From Streptomyces sp. ATexAB-D23 (GTDB taxonomy: Bacteria > Actinomycetota > Actinomycetes > Streptomycetales > Streptomycetaceae): a stretch of 64,000 nucleotides of DNA. The notes beneath the pieces were generated by a model that did not search any database, was not told where the DNA came from, and saw nothing but the letters and a program-made list of their open reading frames with translations. The first letter of the stretch is position 1. Every line of letters begins with the position of its first letter. A program made the position numbers and the translations under genes. Shown here in pieces: positions 35,562-43,441 of this stretch. The stretch lies in NCBI RefSeq assembly GCF_000373645.1, contig NZ_KB892010.1, positions 1 through 64,000 on the forward strand, read 5' to 3'.

Positions 35562-35983
35562 ACACGGTCACGCTAGGCAGCGCGTACCGATCCGGTAACC
35601 GGCTGTGGTCCCGGGCGGAGCGGGCCGCGGGGACTAGGACCGCGGTCCCGGACGTTCGTAGTCGAGTGGGTGCGCCGGAGGCGTACGACACGGGTCCGCG
35701 TTCCTGAGCAACCGGGCACCCATGACCGGACGTCTACCGGGGTACGAGCGCCAACGGGCGGCAGCGAGCGCCGACGGGGTCCCGAAAAGTCCCGGACAGC
35801 CGCTGCGACCTGCACGTTCGTGCTCAGCCGCACCGAGTGCCCGCCCCGGTGGTGCGACAGGGTACTGCATGATCGCGAAATTGAATGCCGGGCATGGGAA
35901 TTCTGTCCGGATTCCAGTCGTTGTTTCCAACGGATGCAGGGCACCCGAGAGGGTGTCGCGACCTACTCAGCAAGGGAGCACGC
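35562..35983. other. Intergenic region upstream of hrdD
   Basis: About 420 bases without a credible gene. It contains the promoter of the DUF4243 gene at its left side and a SigR-type promoter near 35896 for the sigma factor. The ribosome-binding GGGAG is at about 35974-35978, ahead of the ATG at 35984. Confidence 0.6.
35896..35922 (+). promoter_or_regulatory. SigR-type promoter of hrdD
   Basis: GGGAAT at 35896-35901 is followed after exactly 18 bases by GTT at 35920-35922, which is the consensus for the thiol-oxidative-stress sigma factor SigR. S. coelicolor hrdD is known to have a SigR-dependent promoter. The distance to the ATG is about 60 bases. Confidence 0.85.
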
Positions 35984-36982
35984 ATGGCAACCCGTGCCGT
36001 CGCCCGTCGTTCGTCCGCCACGGGCGGGACCAACCGGGCGAGCAGTGTTCGCGCCGTGGGCGGAGAGATCGCCGATCGCGACCTGGTCGGCATGTACCTG
36101 GACGAGATAGCGCGTACGCCGCTGCTCGACGCCGCCAAGGAGGTCGAGCTCTCCCAGGCCGTCGAGGCGGGCGTCTACGCCGGCCGGATCCTCGACGGCT
36201 CGGTCGAGAGCGAGGCCGGCGGTGCCTCGCGCGAGGAGCTGGAGGCGCTGGTCGCCGAGGGCGAGCGCGCCAAGGACATATTCATCCGTTCCAACCTCCG
36301 CCTCGTCGTCGCCGTCGCCCGCCGCTACCCGCGGGCCGGGCTCCCCCTGCTCGACCTGATCCAGGAGGGCAACGCGGGCCTGGTGCGCGCGGTCGAGAAG
36401 TTCGACTACGCCAAGGGCTTCAAGTTCTCCACGTACGCCACGTGGTGGATCCGCCAGGCCATCACCCGCTCCATAGCCGACCAGTCGCGCACGATCCGGC
36501 TCCCCGTCCACCTGGTGGAGGAGCTGGGCCGTATCCGTCGCGTGCAGCGCGAATTCAACCGCGAGCACGGACGCGACCCGGAGCACGCGGAGATCGCCGC
36601 CGAGCTGGACTCCACGCCGGGGCGCGTCGGTGACGTCCTGGACTGGGCCCGTGACCCGGTCAGCCTCAACATGTCCGTGGACGACGAGGGCGACACGCAG
36701 TTCGGCGACCTGTTGGAGGACACCTCCGCTGTCTCGCCCGAGCAGTCGGTGCTCACGCTGCTGCGCAGCGAGGAGCTGGAAGACCTCATCGGCAAGCTCG
36801 ACAACCGGACCGCGTCGATCATCCGCATGCGGTACGGCATCGAGGACGGCCGCGAGCGGACCCTGACCGAAGTGGGCAAGCAGCACGGCCTCACCCGGGA
36901 GCGCATCCGCCAGATCGAGAAGCACGCACTGCTCGAATTGAAGCGAATGGCTCACGACACGGGCTTTGACGCTGCGGCGTGA
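35984..36982 (+). CDS. hrdD: Principal-type (group 2) RNA polymerase sigma factor HrdD
   Basis: A 332-residue sigma-70 protein, the length expected for HrdD. Regions 1.2 (DLVGMYLDEIARTPLLDA), 2.1-2.4 (SNLRLVVAVARRYPRAGLPL through FSTYATWWIRQAITRSIADQ), 3 and 4.2 (LTEVGKQHGLTRERIRQIEK) are intact. The N-terminal MATRAVARR-SSATGGTNRAS and terminal TGFDAAA match what I recall of HrdD. The frame is open upstream, but the ATG at 35984 has a good ribosome site. HrdD is dispensable in S. coelicolor and induced in stress, consistent with the SigR promoter. Confidence 0.88.
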   Translation: MATRAVARRSSATGGTNRASSVRAVGGEIADRDLVGMYLDEIARTPLLDAAKEVELSQAVEAGVYAGRILDGSVESEAGGASREELEALVAEGERAKDIFIRSNLRLVVAVARRYPRAGLPLLDLIQEGNAGLVRAVEKFDYAKGFKFSTYATWWIRQAITRSIADQSRTIRLPVHLVEELGRIRRVQREFNREHGRDPEHAEIAAELDSTPGRVGDVLDWARDPVSLNMSVDDEGDTQFGDLLEDTSAVSPEQSVLTLLRSEELEDLIGKLDNRTASIIRMRYGIEDGRERTLTEVGKQHGLTRERIRQIEKHALLELKRMAHDTGFDAAA

Positions 36983-37035
36983 GCCCGAGTCCAGTAACCT
37001 CCGAATTGGGCCGCTTCACCTGGCCCCCCTGAGCT

Positions 37036-37080
37036 GAGTCCCGGCGCCCACCCCCCCCTGGCGCCGGGGCTCATTCTTTT
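37036..37080 (+). terminator. hrdD terminator
   Basis: GAGTCCCGGCGCC (37036-37048) pairs with 37060-37072 through 13 bases with one G-U, separated by a C-rich loop and followed by ATTCTTTT. A typical intrinsic terminator. Confidence 0.85.
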
Positions 37081-37133
37081 GCGCTCGCCTTCTCCGCGCG
37101 CGCTTTCTTCTGTACGCGCCCCGCTCGCAGCCG

Positions 37134-38093
37134 TCAGGAGGCAGCCGCGCGGGTGAGCCGGGAGCCCAGGTCGTGCAGGTAGGCCACCAGCTGCGGCGGC
37201 TCGTGCGCGGTGAACTCGCAGTCCACCAGTGCCAGGCGCACCGCCACCCACTCCAGCGAGTCCCGCAGCACACCACGCAACCGGCAGCCGCCCTCCCCCT
37301 CGGGCTCCAGCGATCCGAGCGCACCGGGCAGCCGCGAGGCGACGAACTCCACCGGAGCCGCGAAGCTCACATCCACCGCCAGCTCGTGCCGGCGCGCCAT
37401 CGAACTGCTCAGGAACTCCGCCGCGTCACCCGCGGGCAGCTCCCGCGGCGCGAACCGCGACCCCGTCGCGAACGGCTCGCTCACCCGGTCCACCCGGAAG
37501 GTGCGCCATGCCTCCCGCTCCAGGTCGTACGCCACCAGATACCAGCGCCACCCGGTGCTCACCAGCCGGTACGGCTCGACCTGGCGCCTCGTCTCGGCAC
37601 CGTCCCCCGCGCGGTAGGCGAACCGCAGCCGTTCCCGGCCGGTGACCGCCGATGCCATCACCGTCAGCGTCTGCGGATCGATCGTCGAACCGTCGCCCCT
37701 GGCCAGCGGCACCGTCGCGTTCTGAAGGGTGGAGACGCGGTGGCGCAGCCGGGAGGGCAGCACCTGCTCCAGCTTGGCCAGCGCGCGTACGGAGGCCTCG
37801 TCCACGCCCTCGATGGCATGGCCGGCACCGGCCCGCAGCCCCACCGCGATGGCCACCGCCTCCTCGTCGTCCAGCAGCAGCGGGGGCATGGCGGTGCCGG
37901 CCACGAGCCGGTAGCCGCCGACCGAGCCGCGCGAAGCCTCGACCGGATAGCCCAGGTCACGCAGGCGGTCGATGTCGCGGCGGATGGTGCGCGGGCTGAC
38001 GGCGAGCCGTTCGGCCAGCTCGCTGCCCGGCCACTCGCGCGGCGTCTGGAGCAGTGACAGCAGATTCAGCAGTCGTGCCGGGGTATCGGTCAT
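37134..38093 (-). CDS. HTH-11/WYL-domain transcriptional regulator
   Basis: A 319-residue DeoR-like regulator: the N-terminal helix-turn-helix is WPGSELAERLAVSPRTIRRD followed by the IDRLRDLGYPVEASRG wing, and the C-terminal WYL-type ligand domain contains RWYLVAYDLEREAWRTFRVD. The ATG at 38093 begins the conserved part; upstream in-frame codons would overlap the divergent exporter's control region. It faces the DHA2 exporter gene across 62 bases and probably regulates it. Confidence 0.88.
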   Translation of the reverse strand: MTDTPARLLNLLSLLQTPREWPGSELAERLAVSPRTIRRDIDRLRDLGYPVEASRGSVGGYRLVAGTAMPPLLLDDEEAVAIAVGLRAGAGHAIEGVDEASVRALAKLEQVLPSRLRHRVSTLQNATVPLARGDGSTIDPQTLTVMASAVTGRERLRFAYRAGDGAETRRQVEPYRLVSTGWRWYLVAYDLEREAWRTFRVDRVSEPFATGSRFAPRELPAGDAAEFLSSSMARRHELAVDVSFAAPVEFVASRLPGALGSLEPEGEGGCRLRGVLRDSLEWVAVRLALVDCEFTAHEPPQLVAYLHDLGSRLTRAAAS

Positions 38094-38117
38094 GTCACTC
38101 AGGATGCGCGCCCATTG

Positions 38118-38127
38118 GGTCATGACC
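38118..38127. promoter_or_regulatory. Palindrome in the WYL regulator/exporter gap
   Basis: GGTCATGACC is a perfect ten-base palindrome at the centre of the 62-base divergent gap, partly repeated as CTGACC just after it. A candidate operator for the WYL regulator. Confidence 0.5.
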
Positions 38128-38155
38128 TGACCTAGTTGCCGTTTAAGTTCTTCAC

Positions 38156-39769
38156 ATGACTTCCTCCGCACCTCTGCCGTCGCCTGCGGTCGCCTCCGCG
38201 CCGGCCCCGGCCCCGTCGGACCGCCGCCGGTGGTTCGCCCTGGCCATCGTGATGACCGCGGCCTTCATGGACCTGGTCGACGTCACGATCGTCAACATCG
38301 CCATCCCCAGCATCGAGCGGGACACCGGCGCCTCGTTCAGCTCGATCCAGTGGATCGTTGCCGGTTACGCCCTGGCCTTCGCCGCCGGGCTGATCACCGG
38401 CGGCCGGCTCGGCGACATCTACGGCCGCAAGCGCCTCTTCCTCATCGGGATAGGCGGCTTCACCCTCGCCTCCGCGCTCTGCGGATTCGCCGCCAACCCG
38501 GAGATGCTGGTCGCCTCCCGTTTCCTCCAGGGGGCCACGGCGGCGCTGATGGTGCCCCAGGTGCTGTCGATCGTGCACGCCACCTTCCCCGCCCACGAAC
38601 GCGGCAAGGTCTTCGGCCTCTTCGGTGCGATCGTCGGCCTCGGCGCGGTCTCCGGGCCGCTGCTGGGCGCCCTGCTCACCGAGTGGAACATCGCCGGCCT
38701 GGAATGGCGCCCGATCTTCCTCATCAACCTGCCCGTCGGCATCATCGGCCTGGTCCTCGGCAGCAAATACATCAGCGAGTCCAAGTCGCCCAAGGCGCTG
38801 CGCCTCGACCTGACCGGCGTCGTGCTGGTGACGCTCGGCATGCTGATGCTGATCTACCCGCTGACCCGGGGCCGCGAGCTGGGCTGGCCGCTGTGGGGCT
38901 ACCTGTCGATGGCCGGAAGCGTCCTCGTCTTCCTCGTCCTCGTGCTGTTCGAGCGTGCCAAGGGCAGCCGGGACGGCTCGCCGCTGGTCGAGCTGTCGCT
39001 GTTCCGGGTCCGGAGCTTCGCCGCCGGTATCGCCGTGCAGCTGACCTTCGGCATCGGACTCGGGATCTTCTTCCTGGTCTGGACGCTGTACATGCAGCAG
39101 GGGCTCGGCTGGAGCGCCCTGAAGGCCGGCACGACCGGCATTCCGTTCTCCGTCTCCGTCTCGGTCGCCGCCGGCCTCTCCGTGCAGAAGCTGGTGCCCC
39201 GCTTCGGCCGCAAGGTCCTCCAGGCGGGGGCGCTGCTCATGGCCGCCGGTCTGCTGCTCTACATCTGGGAGTCCGGCCACTACGGCATGGGGATCACGTC
39301 CTGGCAGATGGCGCTGCCGCTCGTGGTCATGGGTGTCGGCATGGGCCTGATCGTGGCCCCGCTGGCCGACGCGGTGCTCTCCGAGGTGCCCAAGGAGCAC
39401 TCCGGTTCCGCCTCCGGTCTGTTCAACACCGTCCAGCAGATGGGCAACGCTCTCGGGCTCGGTCTGGTCTCCGTCGTCTTCTTCGGGGCGATCGGCGACC
39501 GGCTCACCCCGGCACAGGTGGGCCCGGCGTTCGCCGACGCCTTCGAGCAGTCGCTGTGGTGGGTGGCCGGGGTGCTGCTCGTGATCTTCGTGGTGATGTT
39601 CGCGCTGCCGGCCAGGCCGAAGCAGCACGTGGAGGGCGCCGACGAGGAGGCCGTCGAGGCCCCGGCCGGTGAACTCGCGGGCGGGTCCGCGGAGAACCCC
39701 GTGGGCGGTGGGCCTGCGGCGAACGACGATGCCGGGGAGGCCGCCGGGGAGCCCGTGCTGACGCACTGA
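38156..39769 (+). CDS. DHA2-family (14-TM) MFS exporter
   Basis: A 537-residue exporter with TM1 motif AAFMDLVDVTIVNIAIPSI, loop motif A (GGRLGDIYGRKRLF) and about 14 membrane segments. The C-terminal tail is long, acidic and Ala/Gly-rich. Divergent from a WYL regulator. Substrate unknown; DHA2 members export drugs, dyes or secondary metabolites. Confidence 0.9.
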   Translation: MTSSAPLPSPAVASAPAPAPSDRRRWFALAIVMTAAFMDLVDVTIVNIAIPSIERDTGASFSSIQWIVAGYALAFAAGLITGGRLGDIYGRKRLFLIGIGGFTLASALCGFAANPEMLVASRFLQGATAALMVPQVLSIVHATFPAHERGKVFGLFGAIVGLGAVSGPLLGALLTEWNIAGLEWRPIFLINLPVGIIGLVLGSKYISESKSPKALRLDLTGVVLVTLGMLMLIYPLTRGRELGWPLWGYLSMAGSVLVFLVLVLFERAKGSRDGSPLVELSLFRVRSFAAGIAVQLTFGIGLGIFFLVWTLYMQQGLGWSALKAGTTGIPFSVSVSVAAGLSVQKLVPRFGRKVLQAGALLMAAGLLLYIWESGHYGMGITSWQMALPLVVMGVGMGLIVAPLADAVLSEVPKEHSGSASGLFNTVQQMGNALGLGLVSVVFFGAIGDRLTPAQVGPAFADAFEQSLWWVAGVLLVIFVVMFALPARPKQHVEGADEEAVEAPAGELAGGSAENPVGGGPAANDDAGEAAGEPVLTH

Positions 39770-39795
39770 GCCACGGCGTTACGCGGCAGAGGCGA

Positions 39796-39832
39796 CCGGT
39801 GCCCGCGTCCCCCCGAGGGACGCGGGCACCGG
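39796..39832 (+). terminator. Perfect 16-bp terminator stem
   Basis: CCGGTGCCCGCGTCCC (39796-39811) pairs exactly with 39817-39832 around a five-base loop, shortly after the exporter stop codon. No T run, as is usual in this genus. Confidence 0.8.
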
Positions 39833-40072
39833 CATGCGCGGGGCCCGGCCGGCGTGTGGGGTCGGCCGGGGCACGGGGGGGCGACGACTGCGCGCACGGG
39901 GGCTGCCCGGGGCACGGGGGCTGCCCGGGGCGTCCCGGCCGCCCGCCGCGCCGCGCCCCGGCCGCCCGCCGCGTCCCGGCCGATCGGCGGGCCGGGTGCC
40001 GGCAGTCGCGCGCGGGGGCCGGTGGTGGACCGGGTGCCGGCAGCTGCGCGCGGGCGGTGGGCCGGGTGCAGG
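39833..40072. repeat. GC-rich, repeat-laden gap
   Basis: Non-coding stretch with two 18-base copies of GGGGGCTGCCCGGGGCAC-like sequence (about 39898-39935), and two near-copies of a CCGGGTGCCGGCAG-type unit (near 39990 and 40027). No gene is seen. It lies between the convergent exporter and DUF6227-like genes. Confidence 0.55.
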
Positions 40073-40825
40073 TCAGCAGATGCGCGTACGGCTCTCCATC
40101 GCGCCGCGTGCCGTCTCCTCGTCGCCGTACACCTCACACATGTGGCGGCCGTCCGGCGTCGCCGTGTGCTCGACCTCCCACAGGCTCGTCTCGCTCCCGT
40201 CGAGGAGCAGGAACGCGTGCTCGTACAGCGTGAAGCCCGCGTTCCGTCCGTCGACCTGGCACTGGCGGCCGAAGACCTGCGTGATGTGGTGGGCGAAGGC
40301 CGCCCGCAGCAGATGGGCGGTCGCCTCGCCCGGCCCGTCGCCGTTCTCCGCGCGGCGCAGGACCCGGCGGGCGTGGTCCGCGGAATTGTCCGGGGCGTAC
40401 ATCCGGGGCAGCGGCGGCGGGGGAGCGGCCATCAGGGCGGACAGGATCTCCAGGTCAGCCTGCGCGCCGGCGTCCCCGAAGTCGGGGGCTTCCCACAGGC
40501 CGCCGGTCATCCGGGCGGCGGCGATCTGGGCGTCGGCCTCGTCGTCGTACAGCTCGTGCTGCCGGGTGTCGGGATGCCCGGCGCCGCGAGGTCCGCCCCG
40601 CACCAGCTCCCACAGCGTGAGCGCCGAGCCGTCGCTCAGCAGATATGTATGCCGGTAGGTCTCGCGGTGCAGGGTGGCGCTGTGGTGGGAGGAGTGCAGG
40701 GAGCTGCTGTGGGCCAGCGCGGTGCCCAGCCGCTCCATCGTGCTGTCGGGCAGGTCGAACGAGTTGAGAGCCCGTCGCAGGAGTCGTTCGAGGTGCTGCT
40801 CGGTTGTCTCGTACGGATCGCTCAA
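40073..40825 (-). CDS. Streptomyces hypothetical protein (DUF6227-like)
   Basis: A 250-residue soluble protein of a family seen in Streptomyces. It seems to hold two related halves, each with a segment of the type YRHTYLLSDGSALTLWELV or LYEHAFLLLDGSETSLWEVE, suggesting an internal duplication. The start is taken as TTG at 40825 because GGAGA lies seven bases upstream and the protein then begins SDPYETTEQHLERLL; an ATG at 40870 is the alternative. Function unknown. Confidence 0.72.
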   Translation of the reverse strand: MSDPYETTEQHLERLLRRALNSFDLPDSTMERLGTALAHSSSLHSSHHSATLHRETYRHTYLLSDGSALTLWELVRGGPRGAGHPDTRQHELYDDEADAQIAAARMTGGLWEAPDFGDAGAQADLEILSALMAAPPPPLPRMYAPDNSADHARRVLRRAENGDGPGEATAHLLRAAFAHHITQVFGRQCQVDGRNAGFTLYEHAFLLLDGSETSLWEVEHTATPDGRHMCEVYGDEETARGAMESRTRIC

Positions 40826-40958
40826 GGTGCTGTCTCCAGGCCGTCGCCGCGTGTGACGTGATGCGTGCATAACGTAGCCCCTGAGGCTGACATCGGGACC
40901 GGGGTTCGGGAAAACGTATGGCGCACACGGAAGGTTCCACGTGTCCACCCGAACTTCC

Positions 40959-42056
40959 TTACGTCGACGGCGATTCGGTTCCCCCGCCGGGGCCGTGCGG
41001 CTCCCGCCCCGTGCGCCGGAGCGTCCCGTAGAGGTCGCTGTACGCCGGACAGGCGCCCCCGCCGTCGCGGCCGTCGGTGCCCGAGGCCGCCCGCACCGCC
41101 TTCACAATGGCCCGCGCCACGACCTCCGCACCCGCCGCGAGCAGGGGATTGAGCGCGACCGGGTTCTCCGCGTCCAGCGCCTGCCGACCGGTGGCCAGCG
41201 CGAAAACGGTGTCCCCGTCGGTCAGCAGGTGCACGGGCCGGATGGCGCGGGCCAGCCCGTCGTGCGCCGTCCCGGCGAGCTTCTGGGCCTGTGCGCGGCT
41301 GAGATCGGCATCGGTGGCGACGACGGCGAGCGTGGTGTTGAGCGGGGGGCGCGTGTCCGCGTCGCGCGCCTGTGCCAGGCGCCGTTGCGCCGCCTCGTGG
41401 ACCCCGGTGGGCGGGGCGACGGCCGGCTCGGCGCCGCCGTACTCCCCGTACAGCACCCCGGTACGGGGATCGAGCACCGAACCCGCCGCGTTCACCACGA
41501 CCAGCGCGCCCACGGTGTGCCCGGACGGCAACAGGACGCTCGCGGTCCCCACCCCGCCCTTCAGCTGCCCCGCGACCGCCCCCGTGCCCGCGCCCACGCA
41601 CCCCTCGGCGACCACCGCGCCGGCCTCGGAGCCCGCCGCGGCCTCCACCGCCGCCCGGCCCGTCGAGGCGTCCGGCCTGGCCCGCCAGTCGCCGCCCCGG
41701 CCCAGGTCGAACACGCAGGCCGTCGGCACCACTGGAACGACCTGCGCCGGATCGGCCCCCACCCGCACCCCGCGGCCCCGCTCCTCCAGCCAGGCCATCA
41801 CCCCGGACGCCGCGTCCAGCCCGTACGCACTGCCCCCGGTGAGGACGACCGCGTCGATGCGCTGCACCAGGTTGCGCGGGTCCAGCGCGTCCGTCTCCCG
41901 GGTCCCGGGCCCGCCGCCGCGCACATCGACGGCCGCCACCGCACCGCCCTCCGGCGCGAGCACCACGGTCGTACCGCTGAGCGCCCCCTTGCCGGGGACC
42001 TGGGCATGCCCGACGCGCAGCCCGGCCACATCGGTGAGCGCATCCTGACGGGCCAT
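40959..42056 (-). CDS. P1-family peptidase (DmpA/S58 aminopeptidase-like)
   Basis: A 365-residue self-processing Ntn-type hydrolase related to L-aminopeptidase D-Ala-esterase. LTDVAGLRVGHAQV at the N terminus, VVLTGGSAYGLDAASGVM in the middle, and LNTTLAVVATDADLSRAQAQ with the predicted autocleavage/nucleophile Thr match the family. The ATG at 42056 has GAGGAG at good spacing. The C-terminal tail is Gly-rich. It faces the molybdoenzyme operon. Physiological substrate is unknown; relatives act on N-terminal residues of short peptides or beta-amino acids. Confidence 0.88.
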   Translation of the reverse strand: MARQDALTDVAGLRVGHAQVPGKGALSGTTVVLAPEGGAVAAVDVRGGGPGTRETDALDPRNLVQRIDAVVLTGGSAYGLDAASGVMAWLEERGRGVRVGADPAQVVPVVPTACVFDLGRGGDWRARPDASTGRAAVEAAAGSEAGAVVAEGCVGAGTGAVAGQLKGGVGTASVLLPSGHTVGALVVVNAAGSVLDPRTGVLYGEYGGAEPAVAPPTGVHEAAQRRLAQARDADTRPPLNTTLAVVATDADLSRAQAQKLAGTAHDGLARAIRPVHLLTDGDTVFALATGRQALDAENPVALNPLLAAGAEVVARAIVKAVRAASGTDGRDGGGACPAYSDLYGTLRRTGREPHGPGGGTESPST

Positions 42057-42066
42057 CGGTACTCCT

Positions 42067-42112
42067 CGGTGACGGTGACGGTGACGGTGACGGGGGCGGG
42101 GGCGGTGACGAG
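42067..42112. repeat. GGTGAC hexamer repeats
   Basis: Four tandem GGTGAC/GTGACG units followed by GGGGGC units lie in the divergent gap between the peptidase and the molybdoenzyme operon. Low-complexity DNA; a regulatory role is not evident. Confidence 0.6.
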
Positions 42113-42289
42113 GCGGGGGCACGGGCTGGAGTAGGGGCAGGGGGCAGGGGGCAGGAGCAGGGATATGGCGTACGCGGTCAACGTACCGGCGGGGCGGACG
42201 CGTGGGGAGGCGCGTCCCGGCCCCGACTCGCTCACCCCGTAAGGCTACAAAACAGGACCAATCGCCCCGTTCAGCCCTACGGTGACGGG

Positions 42290-43441
42290 GTGACCGAGCC
42301 ACCTGAAGCCGCAGGCGCAGCCGCGCAGCCCGCCCCCGGTGCCCGCACCGGTTCCTCCGGCGGGGCCGGCACTCCGCCGTCCGGTGGCGGGTCCGCCCGT
42401 GCCGGGAGTGCCGGTCCCCGGTCCGTGACCGCGCGGGCGACCGCGGCCGGTGTCATCGTCTCCCTCCTGCTGGTCGTGGCGATCGTGCTCGGCAGCCGGC
42501 TGCTGGCGAACTTCGACTCCGCGCTCCTGCCGTACGCCGTGGCCTCGGTCTTCCTCGCGTTCGGCGTCGCCTACCGGTACACGGTGTGGGTGTCCGCACC
42601 CGGGGCCAGGCGGCTGTTCAAGAAGGGGTGGGGGAGCCTCTTCTCCGTCGCCAACTTCCGCCGGGCACCCACCGCCCTGCCGAAGATGGCCGCCACCTAC
42701 CTCGGCTTCCAGAAGTTCCTCGGAGCCCGCTCCCACGCCCGCTGGGCCGCCCACCAGCTGATCTTCTGGGGCTGCGTCCTGGCGGCGCTGATCACCTTCC
42801 CACTGACCTGGGGCTGGTTCACGTTCACCTCGGGCACCGGGTCCGGGCCCGGCTACGAGATGCGTATCTGGGGCTTCAAGATCATCGGGTTCGACTCCCT
42901 GGACATCCTCGGCTGGCTGATGTTCCACGGCCTGGACATCGCGGCCGTCCTCGTCATCCCCGGCGCCTCGTACTTCCTGTGGCGGCGGATGAGGGACCGC
43001 GCTGCCATCACTGGCCAGCGGTTCGGCTACGACCTGGTGCCGCTGATCGCGCTCATCGTCATCTCGGTGACCGGTCTCCTCCTCACCTTCTCCTCGATCT
43101 TCCTGCACGGCGGCGGCTACGAGTTCCTGGCGATCCTCCACATGGCCTCGGTGGTCTTCACCCTCATCTACATCCCGTTCGGGAAGTTCTTCCACATCGT
43201 CCAGCGGCCCGCCGCCGTCGGCATGCAGCTGTTCAAGTACACCGGCCGGCAGGACGAGCAGGTCTTCGGCTGCCGCCGCTGCGGGGAACCCATCGACACC
43301 ACCCCGTACGTCGACAACCTCCGCGGCACCATGCGCGACCTCAGCCTCGGCTTCGACGAATGGGCCGAATACTGCCCCCGCTGCAAACGGGTGCTGCGCG
43401 GCAGCGCCTATCTCTCCCAGGTGAAGAAGGGCTTCAAGTGA
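42290..43441 (+). CDS. Membrane cytochrome-b-like anchor of molybdoenzyme
   Basis: First gene of a five-gene operon, 383 residues, GTG start. A disordered Ala/Gly/Pro-rich N terminus precedes about five membrane segments. His in AAHQLIFWG, MFHGLDIAA and LAILHMASVV are candidate b-haem ligands as in NarI-like subunits. The cytoplasmic C terminus has two C-x2-C pairs (CRRCGEP and CPRCKR), a metal-binding module. It would pass electrons between the quinone pool and the iron-sulfur subunit encoded downstream. Overlaps the next gene by GTGA. Confidence 0.8.
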   Translation: MTEPPEAAGAAAQPAPGARTGSSGGAGTPPSGGGSARAGSAGPRSVTARATAAGVIVSLLLVVAIVLGSRLLANFDSALLPYAVASVFLAFGVAYRYTVWVSAPGARRLFKKGWGSLFSVANFRRAPTALPKMAATYLGFQKFLGARSHARWAAHQLIFWGCVLAALITFPLTWGWFTFTSGTGSGPGYEMRIWGFKIIGFDSLDILGWLMFHGLDIAAVLVIPGASYFLWRRMRDRAAITGQRFGYDLVPLIALIVISVTGLLLTFSSIFLHGGGYEFLAILHMASVVFTLIYIPFGKFFHIVQRPAAVGMQLFKYTGRQDEQVFGCRRCGEPIDTTPYVDNLRGTMRDLSLGFDEWAEYCPRCKRVLRGSAYLSQVKKGFK

